The translations under genes were made by a program, and so were the position numbers. Shown here piece by piece: positions 26,485-36,221 of a stretch of DNA of 64,000 nt; the first letter of the stretch is position 1; every line of letters starts with the position of its first letter. The stretch is from Jiangella sp. DSM 45060 (GTDB lineage: Bacteria > Actinomycetota > Actinomycetes > Jiangellales > Jiangellaceae). The DNA is taken from the NCBI RefSeq assembly GCF_900105175.1, contig NZ_LT629771.1, positions 1,736,001-1,800,000 on the forward strand. Reading direction: 5' to 3'. The notes beneath the pieces were generated by a model, which saw nothing but the letters and a program-made list of their open reading frames with translations, did no database searches and had not been told where the DNA came from.

Positions 26485-27656
26485 GCGCCGAACAGATCAA
26501 CGTGACCACGGCATCGGCCGATCGCGCGGCGCGCGCCGCACTGTCCGCCGTCACCGAACCGGGCGACGAACGGATCGCCCTGCGGATCCGCGACGTCGGC
26601 GCCGACGTCACCTGGCGCGCGGTCCTCGGGGGCGACGACGTCCTCGATCGGTCCCGGGTCCTGCAGCGTCGTGCCGAGCACGTCGAGGGCGCCGAGATAC
26701 TGGAGCGGGCCGACCACGCCGGCATCCGCTACCTGTGTCCCGGCGAGCCCGGCTGGCCCGTGCCGCTCGACGACATGGCAGCCACGCTCGACTACGGCGA
26801 GCGGGTGCCGCCACCGCTCGGCCTCTGGCTGTACGGCGACGGCGATCTCGTGGCGTTGACCGAGTCCGCCGTCGCCATGGTCGGGTCGCGGGCCTGCACG
26901 CGCTACGGCGCGCGGGTCGCGTCCGATCTCGCGACCGACCTCGCGTTGGCCGGGCGCACGGTCATCTCCGGCGCCGCGTACGGCATCGACGCCGCCGCGC
27001 ACCGCGGCGCCCTCGGCGTCGGCGGCCCGACCATCGCGGTGCTCGCCTGCGGCGTCGACGTGCCCTATCCACGTACGCACGCTCAGCTGCTCGAACGCAT
27101 CGCCGCCGACGGCCTGATCGTCAGCGAGGTGCCGCCGGGCAGCCGGCCCATGCGGGCGTGGTTCCTCGCCCGCAACCGCATCATCGCGGCCATGAGCGCA
27201 GGCACCATCGTGGTCGAGGCCGCGCTTCGGTCGGGGGCGCTCAGCACGGCCACGTGGACGCAGAAGCTCAGCCGCGAGACCCTCGTGGTGCCCGGCCCCA
27301 TCACGTCGGCGCTCTCCGCCGGCTGCCACACGCTCGTCCGCGATGGCGCCGGAACGCTGGTCACCAGCGTCGCCGACGTGCTCGAGGCCATCGGCCGGCT
27401 GGGCGAGCACATGCCGCCCGACCCCGAGCGCGAGTCCCGTCCCATCGACGACCTGCTGCCGGCGCACGCGATGGTCCGCGAGTTCATGCACGCCGACGCC
27501 GTCGACACCGTCGCGGGTCTCGCCGCCAGCACGGGCCTGCCTGCCCACACCGTGGCGATCGTGCTGCGAGAGCTGGCCGTCGCCGGCTGGGTGACCCGCG
27601 AGGACGGTGGCTGGCGGCTCGGTTCGACGATCAGTCCGCTGGAAACCCGCACATGA
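26481..27656 (+). CDS. dprA: DNA-processing protein DprA
   Basis: A 391-residue recombination mediator that loads RecA on incoming single-stranded DNA. The Rossmann-like domain is clear: VAMVGSRACTRYGARVASDL, VISGAAYGIDAAAHRGAL, VLACGVDVPYPRTH, SEVPPGSRPMRAWFLARNRIIAAMS. A C-terminal winged helix (about 325-385) follows. An N-terminal extension of about 90 residues precedes the core. Coupled to yifB by ATGA. Confidence 0.94.
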   Translation: MSAEQINVTTASADRAARAALSAVTEPGDERIALRIRDVGADVTWRAVLGGDDVLDRSRVLQRRAEHVEGAEILERADHAGIRYLCPGEPGWPVPLDDMAATLDYGERVPPPLGLWLYGDGDLVALTESAVAMVGSRACTRYGARVASDLATDLALAGRTVISGAAYGIDAAAHRGALGVGGPTIAVLACGVDVPYPRTHAQLLERIAADGLIVSEVPPGSRPMRAWFLARNRIIAAMSAGTIVVEAALRSGALSTATWTQKLSRETLVVPGPITSALSAGCHTLVRDGAGTLVTSVADVLEAIGRLGEHMPPDPERESRPIDDLLPAHAMVREFMHADAVDTVAGLAASTGLPAHTVAIVLRELAVAGWVTREDGGWRLGSTISPLETRT

Positions 27657-27734
27657 CCAGGCTGGAAGGGGTATGCATGGACCCAATGGGCGCCACGCCA
27701 TCCGGCGGCGCCGGCAGGGAGAGGGGAACCGCTC

Positions 27735-27941
27735 ATGGGCTCTGTCGCACGTATCACCAACATCAGCGCTCGCTCCGAGACGAGCTTCGACGACGCGGTC
27801 CGCCTGGGCATCGCGCGCGCCAACCAGACGTTGCGCAACGTCTCGGGCGCCTGGGTCAAGGACCAGAAGGTCGAGATCCGCGACGGTGAGATCGTCGCGT
27901 ACCAGGTGGCCCTCGAGGTCACCTTCGTCCTCGACGACTGA
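27735..27941 (+). CDS. Dodecin-like flavin-binding protein
   Basis: A 68-residue protein of dodecin size and pattern: [20 protein letters not shown], then [13 protein letters not shown] and a final beta strand [11 protein letters not shown]. Dodecins form 12-subunit cages that store or buffer flavins. GGGAGAGGGG lies before the ATG. It stands alone after dprA. Confidence 0.85.
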   Translation: MGSVARITNISARSETSFDDAVRLGIARANQTLRNVSGAWVKDQKVEIRDGEIVAYQVALEVTFVLDD

Positions 27942-28012
27942 CGCCGCTGCTCGTCCAGTGGTGCCGGCCGACACTGGTCGGCACCGCTGCCGGCAGTTGC
28001 CGGCTTCCGGTG

Positions 28013-28091
28013 CCGGGCGCACCTCCTTGGCGAGCAGGCCGGGCGCGGCTCGTTGGTGGGTGGGCCGGGCGCGGCTCCTTGGCGGGCAGGC
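28013..28091. repeat. 26-base tandem repeat, about 3 copies
   Basis: Units beginning CCGGGCG start at 28013, 28039 and 28065, with a fourth partial start at 28091. The units are close but not identical. The array abuts the 72-base array. Confidence 0.75.
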
Positions 28092-28100
28092 CGGGTCGCC

Positions 28101-28494
28101 GTCCCGCGTGGCGGCGCCGTCCGCGCGGCTCTTCGCACGTTGATCGGCTCGCTTGCGCGTGGACCGGCCACCATCCCGCGTGGCGGCGCCGTCCGCGCGG
28201 CTCTCCGCCCGTTGATCGGCTTGCTTGCGCGTGGGCCGGCCGCTGTCCCGCGTGGCGGCAGCGTCCGCGCAGTTCTCCGCTCGTTGGTCGGCTTGCTTGT
28301 GCGTGGGCCGGCCGCTGTCCCGCGTGGCGGCAGCGTCCGCGCTGCCGTCAGCTCGTTGATCGGCTTGCTTGTGCGTGGGCCGGCCGCCGTCCCGCGTGGC
28401 GGCGCCGTCCGCGCTGCCGTCAGCTCGTTGATCGGCTTGCTTGTGCGTGGGCCGGCCGCCGTCCCGCGTGGCGGCGCCGTCCGCGCGCGTCGAC
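28101..28494. repeat. 72-base tandem repeat, about 5.4 copies
   Basis: Units beginning (G/A)TCCCGCGTGGCGGC start at 28101, 28173, 28245, 28317, 28389 and 28461 (last one partial), exactly 72 bases apart. The last two full units are nearly identical and the first is the most diverged. It ends about 16 bases before xerC. Because 72 is divisible by 3, frames stay open on both strands, but no start, codon bias or homologous domain supports a coding role. Confidence 0.85.
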
Positions 28495-28510
28495 GGGCGA
28501 TCCTGGAGGC

Positions 28511-29440
28511 ATGGACGCCGACGAGGAGCTGCCCGAGGCGCTGGCCGGCGCGGTCGTGGGGTTCGCGCGGCATCTGGCGGCGGAGCGCGACCGGTCCGAG
28601 CACACGATCCGCGCCTACACCGGCGACATCGCGGCGTTGATGGAGCACCTGGCGAAGCTGGGGCGCACCGAGGTCGGCCAACTCGACCTCGCCACACTGC
28701 GCAGTTGGCTCGCCCGGCAGAGCACGCTCGGCCGGTCGCGCGCGACGATCGCTCGGCGGGCCTCTGCGGCGCGGGTGTTCACGGCGTGGGCGCACCGCAA
28801 CGGGCTGCTCGCCGAAGACGTCGGCGCCGTGCTCGCGACGCCGAAGGCGCGCCGGGCACTGCCCGAGGTGCTGCGGGCGGGCGAGGCCTCGACGCTGATG
28901 GACGCGGCCGCCGACGACGCGTCCGACGGCGATCCGGTGAACCTGCGCGATCACGCGCTGCTGGAACTGCTGTACGCCACCGGCATCCGGGTCGGCGAGC
29001 TGGTCGGCCTGGACGTCGACGATCTCGACGACGGCCGCCGGGTCGTGCGCGTTCTCGGCAAGGGTCGCAAGGAGCGCACGGTGCCGTACGGCGTGCCGGC
29101 GGCCGAGGCGCTCGACGTGTGGCTGCGTGCGGGCCGGCCGAAGCTGGCCACACCCGCCGCCGGCCCCGCCCTGTTCGTCGGCGTCCGCGGTGGCCGGCTC
29201 GACCAGCGCGCCGCCCGCACCGTCGTGCACCGGCGGCTCCGAGCGGTGCCCGGAGCGCCCGACCTTGGCCCGCACGGTCTCCGTCACACCGCCGCGACCC
29301 ATCTCCTGGAGGGCGGCGCCGATCTGCGCAGCGTTCAGGAACTGCTCGGCCACGCCTCCCTCGGCACGACGCAGATCTACACCCACGTCTCGGTCGACCG
29401 GCTGCGCAAGGCGTACAAGCAGGCGCATCCGCGCGCCTGA
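28511..29440 (+). CDS. xerC: Tyrosine recombinase XerC
   Basis: A 309-residue site-specific recombinase that resolves chromosome dimers at dif with XerD. The N-terminal SAM-like core-binding domain spans about 10-100. Catalytic residues: R160 (TGIRVGEL), K184 (LGKGRKER), H255 and R258 ([10 protein letters not shown]), H281 (LGHASLGTT) and nucleophile Y290 (QIYTHVS). The ATG has GGAGG only one base upstream, an unusually short gap. The frame is also open through the 72-base repeats upstream, but family alignment starts here. Confidence 0.93.
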   Translation: MDADEELPEALAGAVVGFARHLAAERDRSEHTIRAYTGDIAALMEHLAKLGRTEVGQLDLATLRSWLARQSTLGRSRATIARRASAARVFTAWAHRNGLLAEDVGAVLATPKARRALPEVLRAGEASTLMDAAADDASDGDPVNLRDHALLELLYATGIRVGELVGLDVDDLDDGRRVVRVLGKGRKERTVPYGVPAAEALDVWLRAGRPKLATPAAGPALFVGVRGGRLDQRAARTVVHRRLRAVPGAPDLGPHGLRHTAATHLLEGGADLRSVQELLGHASLGTTQIYTHVSVDRLRKAYKQAHPRA

Positions 29441-29676
29441 CGACGATGCTACCGACGGGGTGGCCCGCCGCACCTACGGCGTCGGGACGAGGTCAGGCCG
29501 CGGCCCGGCCCCCTCGCTGTGCCCGTCGGTACGCGAAGGCCGGACGCGAGAGTCGCGGATACCACGTGCGCCGCGAACAGCGTCCCTCTCCGGAGCGCCA
29601 GCCGTGCCCCGTCGCACCACCGACTCCGAGCGGCGCGCCCGAATGCGTCTGGCGCCGAAACGCCGGCGACACCTGT

Positions 29677-29955
29677 TCAGGCGGCGATGAGCTTGCTGTA
29701 GCGCTGGCGAGCGGCCTCACCGGACGTGCCGAGGTAGGAGCCGATCAGCCACCACGGAAGCCCGACGCGCCGTGCTTCGGTCACGGCCTCGACGATGTCG
29801 CGGTCGGCCTGGGCACGTGCTTGGACCGCTCGGTAGATGGCGCCCAATGACCGGGCGTCCTTGAAGCCGTCCGGATCGGGCTCGCGCTCCTCGATGCGGC
29901 GCGCGAGTTCGTCGGCGTGTTCCAGGGCCTCCTGGAGGGACATGGGCATGGGCAT
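29677..29955 (-). CDS. Small HTH protein, antitoxin-like
   Basis: A 92-residue protein with an N-terminal acidic helix (QEALEHADELARRIEERE) and a C-terminal helix-turn-helix: AVTEARRVGLPWWLIGSYLGTSGEAARQRY, the pattern of 'choose-the-right-step' HTH proteins (R..G.SW..IG..LG.S..AA..RY). Three in-frame ATGs are close together; 29955 overlaps the preceding stop (TGATG). By position and size it may be the antitoxin or regulator of the gene before it (inference). Confidence 0.65.
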   Translation of the reverse strand: MPMPMSLQEALEHADELARRIEEREPDPDGFKDARSLGAIYRAVQARAQADRDIVEAVTEARRVGLPWWLIGSYLGTSGEAARQRYSKLIAA

Positions 29956-30182
29956 CACCGCAGGTGCTTCGGTCGGGCGGCCATCGCGTGAATGATCACT
30001 GGTCCACTGGTGGATTGGAGGACTGCTAGCTCCAGCAATCGGGCCGACCGGTCGGCCCCGATCAGCAGGAAGATCTGCTCGTCCTGCTCTTCGAAACTGA
30101 TCGCGCAGCGGTAGGCGTGGAGCATGTCGTCGTCGGCGACCCCGTGTTTGCGGGCGCTGGGTGCGATGAATGGGGCTGTCAA
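29955..30182 (-). CDS. Small toxin-like protein
   Basis: A 75-residue protein with the pattern KHGVADDDMLHAYR, FLLIGADRSARLLELAV and IIHAMAARPKHLR, seen in small actinobacterial proteins encoded next to HTH partners. TTG 30182 is chosen: GGAG sits 8 bases upstream and TTGA overlaps the stop of the preceding gene. An ATG start at residue 23 of this frame would cut the first strand. The C-terminal HAM.ARPK resembles small RelE/BrnT-type toxins in size and layout, but a toxin role is not proven. Confidence 0.6.
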   Translation of the reverse strand: MTAPFIAPSARKHGVADDDMLHAYRCAISFEEQDEQIFLLIGADRSARLLELAVLQSTSGPVIIHAMAARPKHLR

Positions 30183-31552
30183 CGACGGTACTCCGGGCGG
30201 GCAGCCTTGGCAAGGTAACTTGTCGCGGCCGAGGCTGCGGGGAGCCAGGGCACAGGGTCGGTGACGCGGCCCGCGGCGTAGAGCATGAAGTGCAGGTGAC
30301 AGCCGGTCGAGAGTCCGGTGGTGCCGGCGCGCCCGATCACCTGGCCCGCCCGGACCGGCTGGCCGGCGGTCACCGAGAACGCCGACAGGTGGCTGTAGGA
30401 CGTGCTGAGCGGGGCGCCGCGGATGCGGCCGTGGTCGACGGTGAGCTGCAGCCCGTACGCCCCTCGCTCCCCGGCGTCGGTCACCCGCCCGGCGGCGGAC
30501 GCGCGGATCGGTGCGCCGCATGCGGCGGCGACGTCGACGCCGTCGTGGAGTTTGCGCTCGCCGGTGATCGGATGCACCCGCATGCCGTACGGCGACGTGA
30601 CGCGGGGCGCGGCGACCGGCCAGGCGAGCGCGCCCGACTGGGGTGGCTGCGACGGTGGTGGCGGCGGGTCGCCGGTGAGGGTGCGCGGGCCGAGCGGGAG
30701 CAGTCGCACCGGTCCGCTGCCGACCAGCGCGAGCGGATCGGTGTACTCCTCGCCCTCGCGCGCGCCCCAGTGCAGGCAGGCGGCGGGCGCACAGTGGCTG
30801 CCGGCCGACTCGAGGACGCCGATCGGCTGGCCCGCACCGACGTCATCGCCGACGCCGACGGTAGGAGTGACGGGCTCGTAGGTGGTGCGCAGTGTGCCGT
30901 GATCGATGACGACGACGCCGCGGCCGGCGATCGGGCCGGCGTACGTGACGGTGCCGGGGCCGGCGGCGCGGACCTCGGCGCCAGCGGTCGCCGCGAGGTC
31001 GACGCCGCGGTGGCCGGCGGACCAGGCGTGCTCCGGCGGATCGAACCCGTTGACGACCTAGGCCGGCCCACCCGGTGGGCCGACGGGATAGACCCAGTCG
31101 GCGTTCGTCGGCGGCATCGAGGGGAGACCGGTAGGCGGTGCAGGGCTGGACGGCGCTCTCGGAGCGATGCCGGTCGATGCGACGACGAAGGGGGTCGCGG
31201 GGTGCGGATTGGCGGCGGACGCGGGGGCGGTTCGAATTGGCGTGGCGGCGGCGGGCAACGCGGGGTGCGGCGGGGAGACGGATGGCGGTGGGCCGACGGC
31301 GGCCGGGGCGGCCGCGGGTGGCGGGCCGACGGCGGCGGGAGACGCAGTGGACGGAGGGCTGAGCGCGGCCGGTAGCGCGGCGTCGGGTGGCGGGCTGCTG
31401 ATGGTCGGCGGGGTGGCGGGCGCGAGGGCGGTTCGGGCTGACGCGGCGTCGTGGGGGAACGCGGAGTGCTGGGGCGGTAGGCCGCTGGGGGCTGGGGCGA
31501 GGGCGGGGACGAGGGCGGCGAGGGCGAGGACGGAGGCGAGAAGAGGGGTCAT
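30179..31552 (-). pseudogene. Double-M23 peptidase gene interrupted by an amber codon
   Basis: One frame runs from ATG 31552 to the stop at 30179 apart from a single TAG at 31058-31060 (codon 165). Before the TAG: a signal peptide (PLLASVLALAALVPALAPA) and a Pro/Ala-rich linker ending WVYPVGPPGGPA. After it: an M23 domain (GHRGVDLAA, GRGVVVIDHG, CLHWGA), a proline linker, and a second M23 domain (GMRVHPITGERKLHDGVD, HLHF). M23 enzymes cut peptidoglycan cross-bridges outside the cell. As read, only a 164-residue secreted linker would be made. It occupies the conserved place between xerC and rpsB. Confidence 0.75.
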
Positions 31553-31823
31553 GTCTGCGAGCCAACGCGGCGAGCCGGGGCGGCGCAGCGGGGCGGAGCG
31601 GATTTGGGGACAAGTCGGCGACTTGAAGAGGGCTGTGGACAACGCGGGCGCCAGCGACACGCCGGGCGATCCGCTCACAGGTACATCACGAAGTCGCAAC
31701 GAAGGCGGGGCGGCGCGGGGCTCGACTGGACGACCCCACCCCCTGGGCCGGAAGGGTCGAGGGTGAGACCGGTGTGACGAAGCGCGACGTGAATGATGCG
31801 AGCAGACGGGTATGGGTGCTGAT

Positions 31824-33410
31824 ATGAATCGTGGCAAGGTCCTTGGTCATGCGGTCGCTCTTGCGGTGATCGCGCTGGTCAGCGCGGGTTGTGGCGGCGG
31901 TGACGACGTCGACGTGGACGATCCGGCGGGCGGCGGCGAGACCGGCGCGGGCGACAACGAGGGCAGCGACGGCGGCGACGGCGCCTCGGACGGCGGCACC
32001 CTCATCGCGGCGATCTCCGCGCAGCCGGACCAATTCGACCCGCACAAGACCCAGGCCTACGCCAGCTTCCAGATCCTCGAGAACGTCTACGACACCCTCG
32101 TCGTGCCGGACGCGGAGGGGGAGTTCCAGCCCAGCCTCGCGACCGAGTGGACGACCAGCGAGGACGGCCTGACGTGGACCTTCACCCTGCGTGAGGGGGT
32201 CACGTTCCACGACGGCAGCACCTTCGAGGCGGCCGACGTCGTCTACTCGTACAACCGCATCATCAACGAGCAGCTGGCCAACGCCTACCGGTTCGCCAGC
32301 GTCGCGAGCGTCGAGGCGACCGACCCGCAGACGGTCACCATCACGCTGACCGCGCCCACCCCGGCGCTCCTGGACAACATCGGCGGCTTCAAGGGCATGT
32401 CGATCATCCCCGAGGGCGCGGCGGAACAGACCGACCTCGCGACGACCGCCGTCGGCACCGGGCCGTTCACGCTCGTGGAGGCCGGCGCCAACGGCGTCAC
32501 ACTGGCCCGCTACGACGACTACTGGGGCGACCCCGCGCTCGTCGACGGCGTGGAGTTCCAGTACGTCAGCGAGCCGGCGGCGGCCCTGACGGCGCTGCGC
32601 TCCGGCGACGTGCACTGGACGGACAACGTGCCGCCGCAGGACATCGAGGGGCTGCAGGACGACGAGGACGTCGAGCTGGGCGTCACGCCGAGCGTCGACT
32701 ACTGGTACCTCGCGATGAACCAGACGAAGCCGCCGTTCGACAACCGCGACTTCCGCCGCGGCGTCGCCTTCGGCATCGACCGCGACGAGGTGACGGAGGC
32801 GGCCAGGTTCGGCGCGGCGACGACGAACCAGACGGCGATCCCGGAGCAGAGCCGCTGGTACCACGAGTACGCCCCGTTCGAGCACGACCCCGACCAGGCA
32901 GCAGAACTCATCGAGGCCAACGCCGCGGCCAGCCCCCAGCCCATGGCGCTCATGGTCACCGACGAGTACCCCGAGACCGTCCAGGCCGCCCAGGTGATCC
33001 AGGCGCAGCTGGCCGAGGTCGGCGTCGAGATCGGCATCGAGCAGGAGGCGTTCGCCACCTGGCTGGACCGTCAGGCCGCCGGCGACTACGACGCGTTCCT
33101 GCTCGGCTGGCTGGGCAACCTGGACCCGTTCGGCTTCTACCACGCCCAGCACGTCTGCGAGGGCACCTCGAACTTCCAGGGCTACTGCAACCCCGAGGTC
33201 GACGACCTGCTGAACCAGGCGGCGGCCGAGACCGACCAGGACGCCCGCAAGACGCTCTACGACCAGGCGGCCGAGCTGATCGTCGACGACGTCAGTTACC
33301 TGTACCTGTACAACCCCGACGTCGTGCAGGCGTGGGCGCCGGGCCTGGAGGGTTACGAGATCCGTGCGGACAAGGCGATCAACTTCGAGACCGTGAGGCT
33401 GCCGGAGTGA
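31824..33410 (+). CDS. Peptide ABC transporter substrate-binding lipoprotein
   Basis: A 528-residue family-5 extracellular solute-binding protein. The lipobox LVSAGC puts the lipidated Cys at residue 23, followed by an acidic Gly/Asp linker. The family signature region DGLTWTFTLREGVTFHDGS and later FDNRDFRRGVAFGIDRDEV are clear. It would deliver oligopeptides (or nickel or sugars) to the permeases encoded next. ATG 31824 is preferred over 31812; neither has a strong ribosome site. First gene of a complete opp/dpp operon. Confidence 0.92.
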   Translation: MNRGKVLGHAVALAVIALVSAGCGGGDDVDVDDPAGGGETGAGDNEGSDGGDGASDGGTLIAAISAQPDQFDPHKTQAYASFQILENVYDTLVVPDAEGEFQPSLATEWTTSEDGLTWTFTLREGVTFHDGSTFEAADVVYSYNRIINEQLANAYRFASVASVEATDPQTVTITLTAPTPALLDNIGGFKGMSIIPEGAAEQTDLATTAVGTGPFTLVEAGANGVTLARYDDYWGDPALVDGVEFQYVSEPAAALTALRSGDVHWTDNVPPQDIEGLQDDEDVELGVTPSVDYWYLAMNQTKPPFDNRDFRRGVAFGIDRDEVTEAARFGAATTNQTAIPEQSRWYHEYAPFEHDPDQAAELIEANAAASPQPMALMVTDEYPETVQAAQVIQAQLAEVGVEIGIEQEAFATWLDRQAAGDYDAFLLGWLGNLDPFGFYHAQHVCEGTSNFQGYCNPEVDDLLNQAAAETDQDARKTLYDQAAELIVDDVSYLYLYNPDVVQAWAPGLEGYEIRADKAINFETVRLPE

Positions 33411-34360
33411 CGCGGTACGCGCTGCGGCGGCTGGCTCAGTCGGTCGCGGTGCTGCTCGGCGTCAGCGTGCTGGTCTTCGCGATCATGCAGCTGGTGCCGG
33501 GCGACCCGATCCGCGCCGCGCTCGGCCAGCAGGCCGACCCGGCGACGTACGAGGCGCTGCGCGAGCGCGCGGGCCTGGACGACCCCGTGCCCGTGCAGTT
33601 CTTCACCTGGATCGGCAACGCGGCGATCGGCGACTTCGGGGTCAGCTTCCGCACCGGCGAGACGGTGCTGTCGCTGATCCTGGAGCGCCTGCCGGCGACG
33701 CTGAGCCTCGCCGTCGCGGCGATCATCGTGGCGCTGCTGATCGCGATCCCGCTCGGCACGCTCTCGGCGCTCAACCCGCGCAAGCCGGTCGACTGGTTCG
33801 CCAGCCTGTCCAGCCAGGCCGGGCTGAGCGTGCCGGACTTCTGGCTCGGCATCCTGCTCATCCTGGTGTTCGCCGGGACGCTGGGCTGGCTGCCGTCGGC
33901 CGGCTACGTCCCGCTGACGGAGGACCCGGTCGAGTGGGCGCGGCACCTGATCCTGCCGGCCATCGCCGCGGGCGTGTCCAGCGGCGCCATCCTGACCCGG
34001 TTCGTCCGCTCGTCGGTCCTGGAGTCGCTCGGCCAGGACCACGTGCGGACCGCCCGGGCGAAGGGCATGCGGGCCCGGGACGTGCTGACGTGGCACGTGT
34101 TGCGCAATGCGCTGGTCCCGCTGGTGACGGTGGGCGGCGTCCAGCTCGCGTACCTGCTGTCTGGCGTCGTCGTGGTCGAGTACGTGTTCGCCTGGCCGGG
34201 GCTCGGGCAGCTGGCCTTCCAGGCGGTCGAGTCGCGCGACTACCCGGTGCTGCAGGGCACGGTCCTGCTGTTCGCCGTCATCTTCCTGCTGGTCAACCTG
34301 GTCGTGGACCTCGCATACGCACGGCTGGACCCGCGCATCACGTACAGGAGCGCGCGATGA
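33407..34360 (+). CDS. Peptide ABC transporter permease (OppB/DppB type)
   Basis: A 317-residue inner-membrane subunit with six predicted helices. It starts RYALRRLAQSVAVLLGVSVLVFAIMQLVPGDP, the standard DppB opening. The EAA loop is around VRTARAKGMRARDVLTWHVLRNAL. GTG 33407 overlaps the stop of the binding-protein gene (GTGA). Confidence 0.92.
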   Translation: MTRYALRRLAQSVAVLLGVSVLVFAIMQLVPGDPIRAALGQQADPATYEALRERAGLDDPVPVQFFTWIGNAAIGDFGVSFRTGETVLSLILERLPATLSLAVAAIIVALLIAIPLGTLSALNPRKPVDWFASLSSQAGLSVPDFWLGILLILVFAGTLGWLPSAGYVPLTEDPVEWARHLILPAIAAGVSSGAILTRFVRSSVLESLGQDHVRTARAKGMRARDVLTWHVLRNALVPLVTVGGVQLAYLLSGVVVVEYVFAWPGLGQLAFQAVESRDYPVLQGTVLLFAVIFLLVNLVVDLAYARLDPRITYRSAR

Positions 34361-35220
34361 GAGCCGCCGAGACGCTCAAACTGCTGTTCCGCGGCCCGAC
34401 GGCGATCGTGGCGGCCGCGGTGCTGGTCGTCCTGATCGTGACGGCGTTCCTCGGCGAGCAGCTGGCGCCGTACTCCGCCACCGCGACCGACGTCAGCAAC
34501 AGGCTGCAGGGCCCCAGCGGCGACCACTGGTTCGGCACCGACGAGCTCGGCCGCGACGTGCTGTCGCGGGTGATCCTGGGCGCGGAGGTGTCGCTGCGCG
34601 TCGGCGCCGTCGCCGTCGGGATCTCGCTGGTCGCGGGCGTGCTGATCGGCCTGCTGGCCGGCTACTACGGCCGCTGGGTCGACGACGTGCTGATGCGGCT
34701 GTCGGACGTGCTGTTCGCATTCCCGGCGATGCTGATGGCGATCGCGGTGCTGGCGATCCTCGGGCCCGGCTCGACGAACGCGATGATCGCGATCGGCATC
34801 GTCTACACCCCGATCTTCGCCCGCATCACCCGGGCCAGCGTGCTCAGCGTCCGCGAGGAGGTCTACGTGAAGGCGGCCCGCTCGGCCGGCGCCGGCGACC
34901 TGCGCATCATCGGCCGGCACGTGCTGCCGAACGTGACGGCGCCGATCATCGTCCAGACGTCGATCAGCCTGGCGTTCGCGATCCTCTCCGAGGCGGCGCT
35001 GAGCTTCGTCGGCCTCGGCACCCAGCCGCCGGACCCGTCGTGGGGCCGCATGCTGGCCGAGGGCCGCGGCTTCGTGGAACAGGCCTGGTGGATGGCGGTC
35101 TTCCCGGGCCTGGCGATCTTCGTGACGGTGCTCGCGTTCAACGTGCTGGGCGACGCGCTGCGCGACGTGCTCGATCCGCGTCAACGTCAGGCGATGGCCG
35201 GAACCGGGGTGAGCGCATGA
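34357..35220 (+). CDS. Peptide ABC transporter permease (OppC/DppC type)
   Basis: A 287-residue partner permease. The N-terminal helix is followed by HWFGTDELGRDVLSRV, the OppC signature, and the EAA loop around YVKAARSAGAGDLRIIGRHVLPN. The C-terminal LGDALRDVLDPR is typical. ATG 34357 overlaps the upstream stop and the stop overlaps the next start, so the operon is translationally coupled. Confidence 0.92.
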   Translation: MRAAETLKLLFRGPTAIVAAAVLVVLIVTAFLGEQLAPYSATATDVSNRLQGPSGDHWFGTDELGRDVLSRVILGAEVSLRVGAVAVGISLVAGVLIGLLAGYYGRWVDDVLMRLSDVLFAFPAMLMAIAVLAILGPGSTNAMIAIGIVYTPIFARITRASVLSVREEVYVKAARSAGAGDLRIIGRHVLPNVTAPIIVQTSISLAFAILSEAALSFVGLGTQPPDPSWGRMLAEGRGFVEQAWWMAVFPGLAIFVTVLAFNVLGDALRDVLDPRQRQAMAGTGVSA

Positions 35221-36221
35221 CGGCGCCGCTGCTCACCGTCGACGACCTGCACGTCGCGTTCCGCACCCGCCGCGGTCCCGCCCGCGTCGTCAACGGGCTC
35301 TCGTTCGAGCTGCACCCGGGCCGCACGCTCGCCGTCGTCGGGGAGTCGGGGTCGGGCAAGAGCGTCAGCTCGCTGGCGCTGCTCGGCCTGCTGCCCGGCA
35401 CCGCCGACGTCAGCGGCAGCGCGATCTTCGACGGCGACGAGCTGATCGGCCGGTCCGAGGAGGAGCTGCGTAAGGTCCGCGGCGCCGGCATCGGCGTCGT
35501 CTTCCAGGACCCGATGACCTCGCTCAACCCCGTGCTGACGATCGAGCGGCAGATCGGCGAGGCGCTGCGGGCGCACGAGAAGGTGTCCGACGACGGCGTC
35601 CGCTCCCGCGCCGCGGAGCTGCTCACCGAGGTCGGCATCCCCGACGCGCCCGGCCGGCTGCGCGCGTTTCCGCACCAGCTGTCCGGCGGCATGCGCCAGC
35701 GGGTGATGATCGCGATCGCGCTGGCCGGCAACCCGAAGGTGCTGATCGCCGACGAGGCCACGACGGCGCTCGACGTCACCGTCCAGGCGCAGATCCTGGA
35801 GCTGATCGAGAAGCTGCAGGACGAGCACGGGATGGGCGTCGTCTGGATCACCCACGACCTCGGCGTCGTCGCGGGCATCGCCGACCACGTCGTCGTCATG
35901 TACGCCGGCCGCTGCGTCGAGGAGGGCGCCGTCGACGAGCTGTTCGGCCGGCCCGCGCACCCGTACACGCGCGGGCTGCTCGGCGCGCTGCCGGTGGTGG
36001 ACGACCCGCGGCCGGCGCGCGAGCGGGACGAGCTGGTGACGATGCCGGGCCTGCCGCCCGACCCGGTCGCCCTGCCGCCCGGCTGCGCCTTCCACCCCCG
36101 CTGCCCAGTGCGCGCCGACGCCCGCTGCGCGACCGAGCCGCCGCCGTTGAGTCCCGTGCCCGGCAGCGCTGCCGAGCACCGGGCGGCGACGTTCTACGCG
36201 GGGGAGGTGGCCGGCCGATGA
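35217..36221 (+). CDS. Peptide ABC transporter ATPase (OppD/DppD type)
   Basis: A 334-residue ATPase. Walker A GESGSGKS, signature LSGGMRQRV, Walker [14 protein letters not shown]-loop [10 protein letters not shown]. The C-terminal oligopeptide-transporter extension has the Cys pattern [16 protein letters not shown], which may hold an iron-sulfur cluster in some homologues. Four-base overlaps on both sides. Confidence 0.93.
   Translation: MTAPLLTVDDLHVAFRTRRGPARVVNGLSFELHPGRTLAVVGESGSGKSVSSLALLGLLPGTADVSGSAIFDGDELIGRSEEELRKVRGAGIGVVFQDPMTSLNPVLTIERQIGEALRAHEKVSDDGVRSRAAELLTEVGIPDAPGRLRAFPHQLSGGMRQRVMIAIALAGNPKVLIADEATTALDVTVQAQILELIEKLQDEHGMGVVWITHDLGVVAGIADHVVVMYAGRCVEEGAVDELFGRPAHPYTRGLLGALPVVDDPRPARERDELVTMPGLPPDPVALPPGCAFHPRCPVRADARCATEPPPLSPVPGSAAEHRAATFYAGEVAGR

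Noticed and set aside
28101-28494. Possible CRISPR array
   Set aside because: The units are contiguous and 72 bases long, with no unique spacers and no cas genes nearby.
28010-28510. N-terminal extension of XerC through the tandem repeats
   Set aside because: Open frame only; XerC homologues begin at the ATG at 28511 and the repeat peptide is not a known domain.
25605-28697. 1030-codon minus-strand frame including a 24-residue repeat peptide
   Set aside because: It runs opposite yifB, dprA, the dodecin gene and part of xerC. The repeat peptide comes from the 72-base DNA array; there is no start signal or domain.
29441-29676. Short open frames between xerC and the antitoxin-like gene
   Set aside because: No start signals or recognisable products; I see nothing else in this 236-base gap.
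31553-31823. Coding or RNA gene in the gap between the M23 gene and the binding-protein gene
   Set aside because: Only shadow frames are present; there is no clear promoter pair or structure beyond general GC richness.
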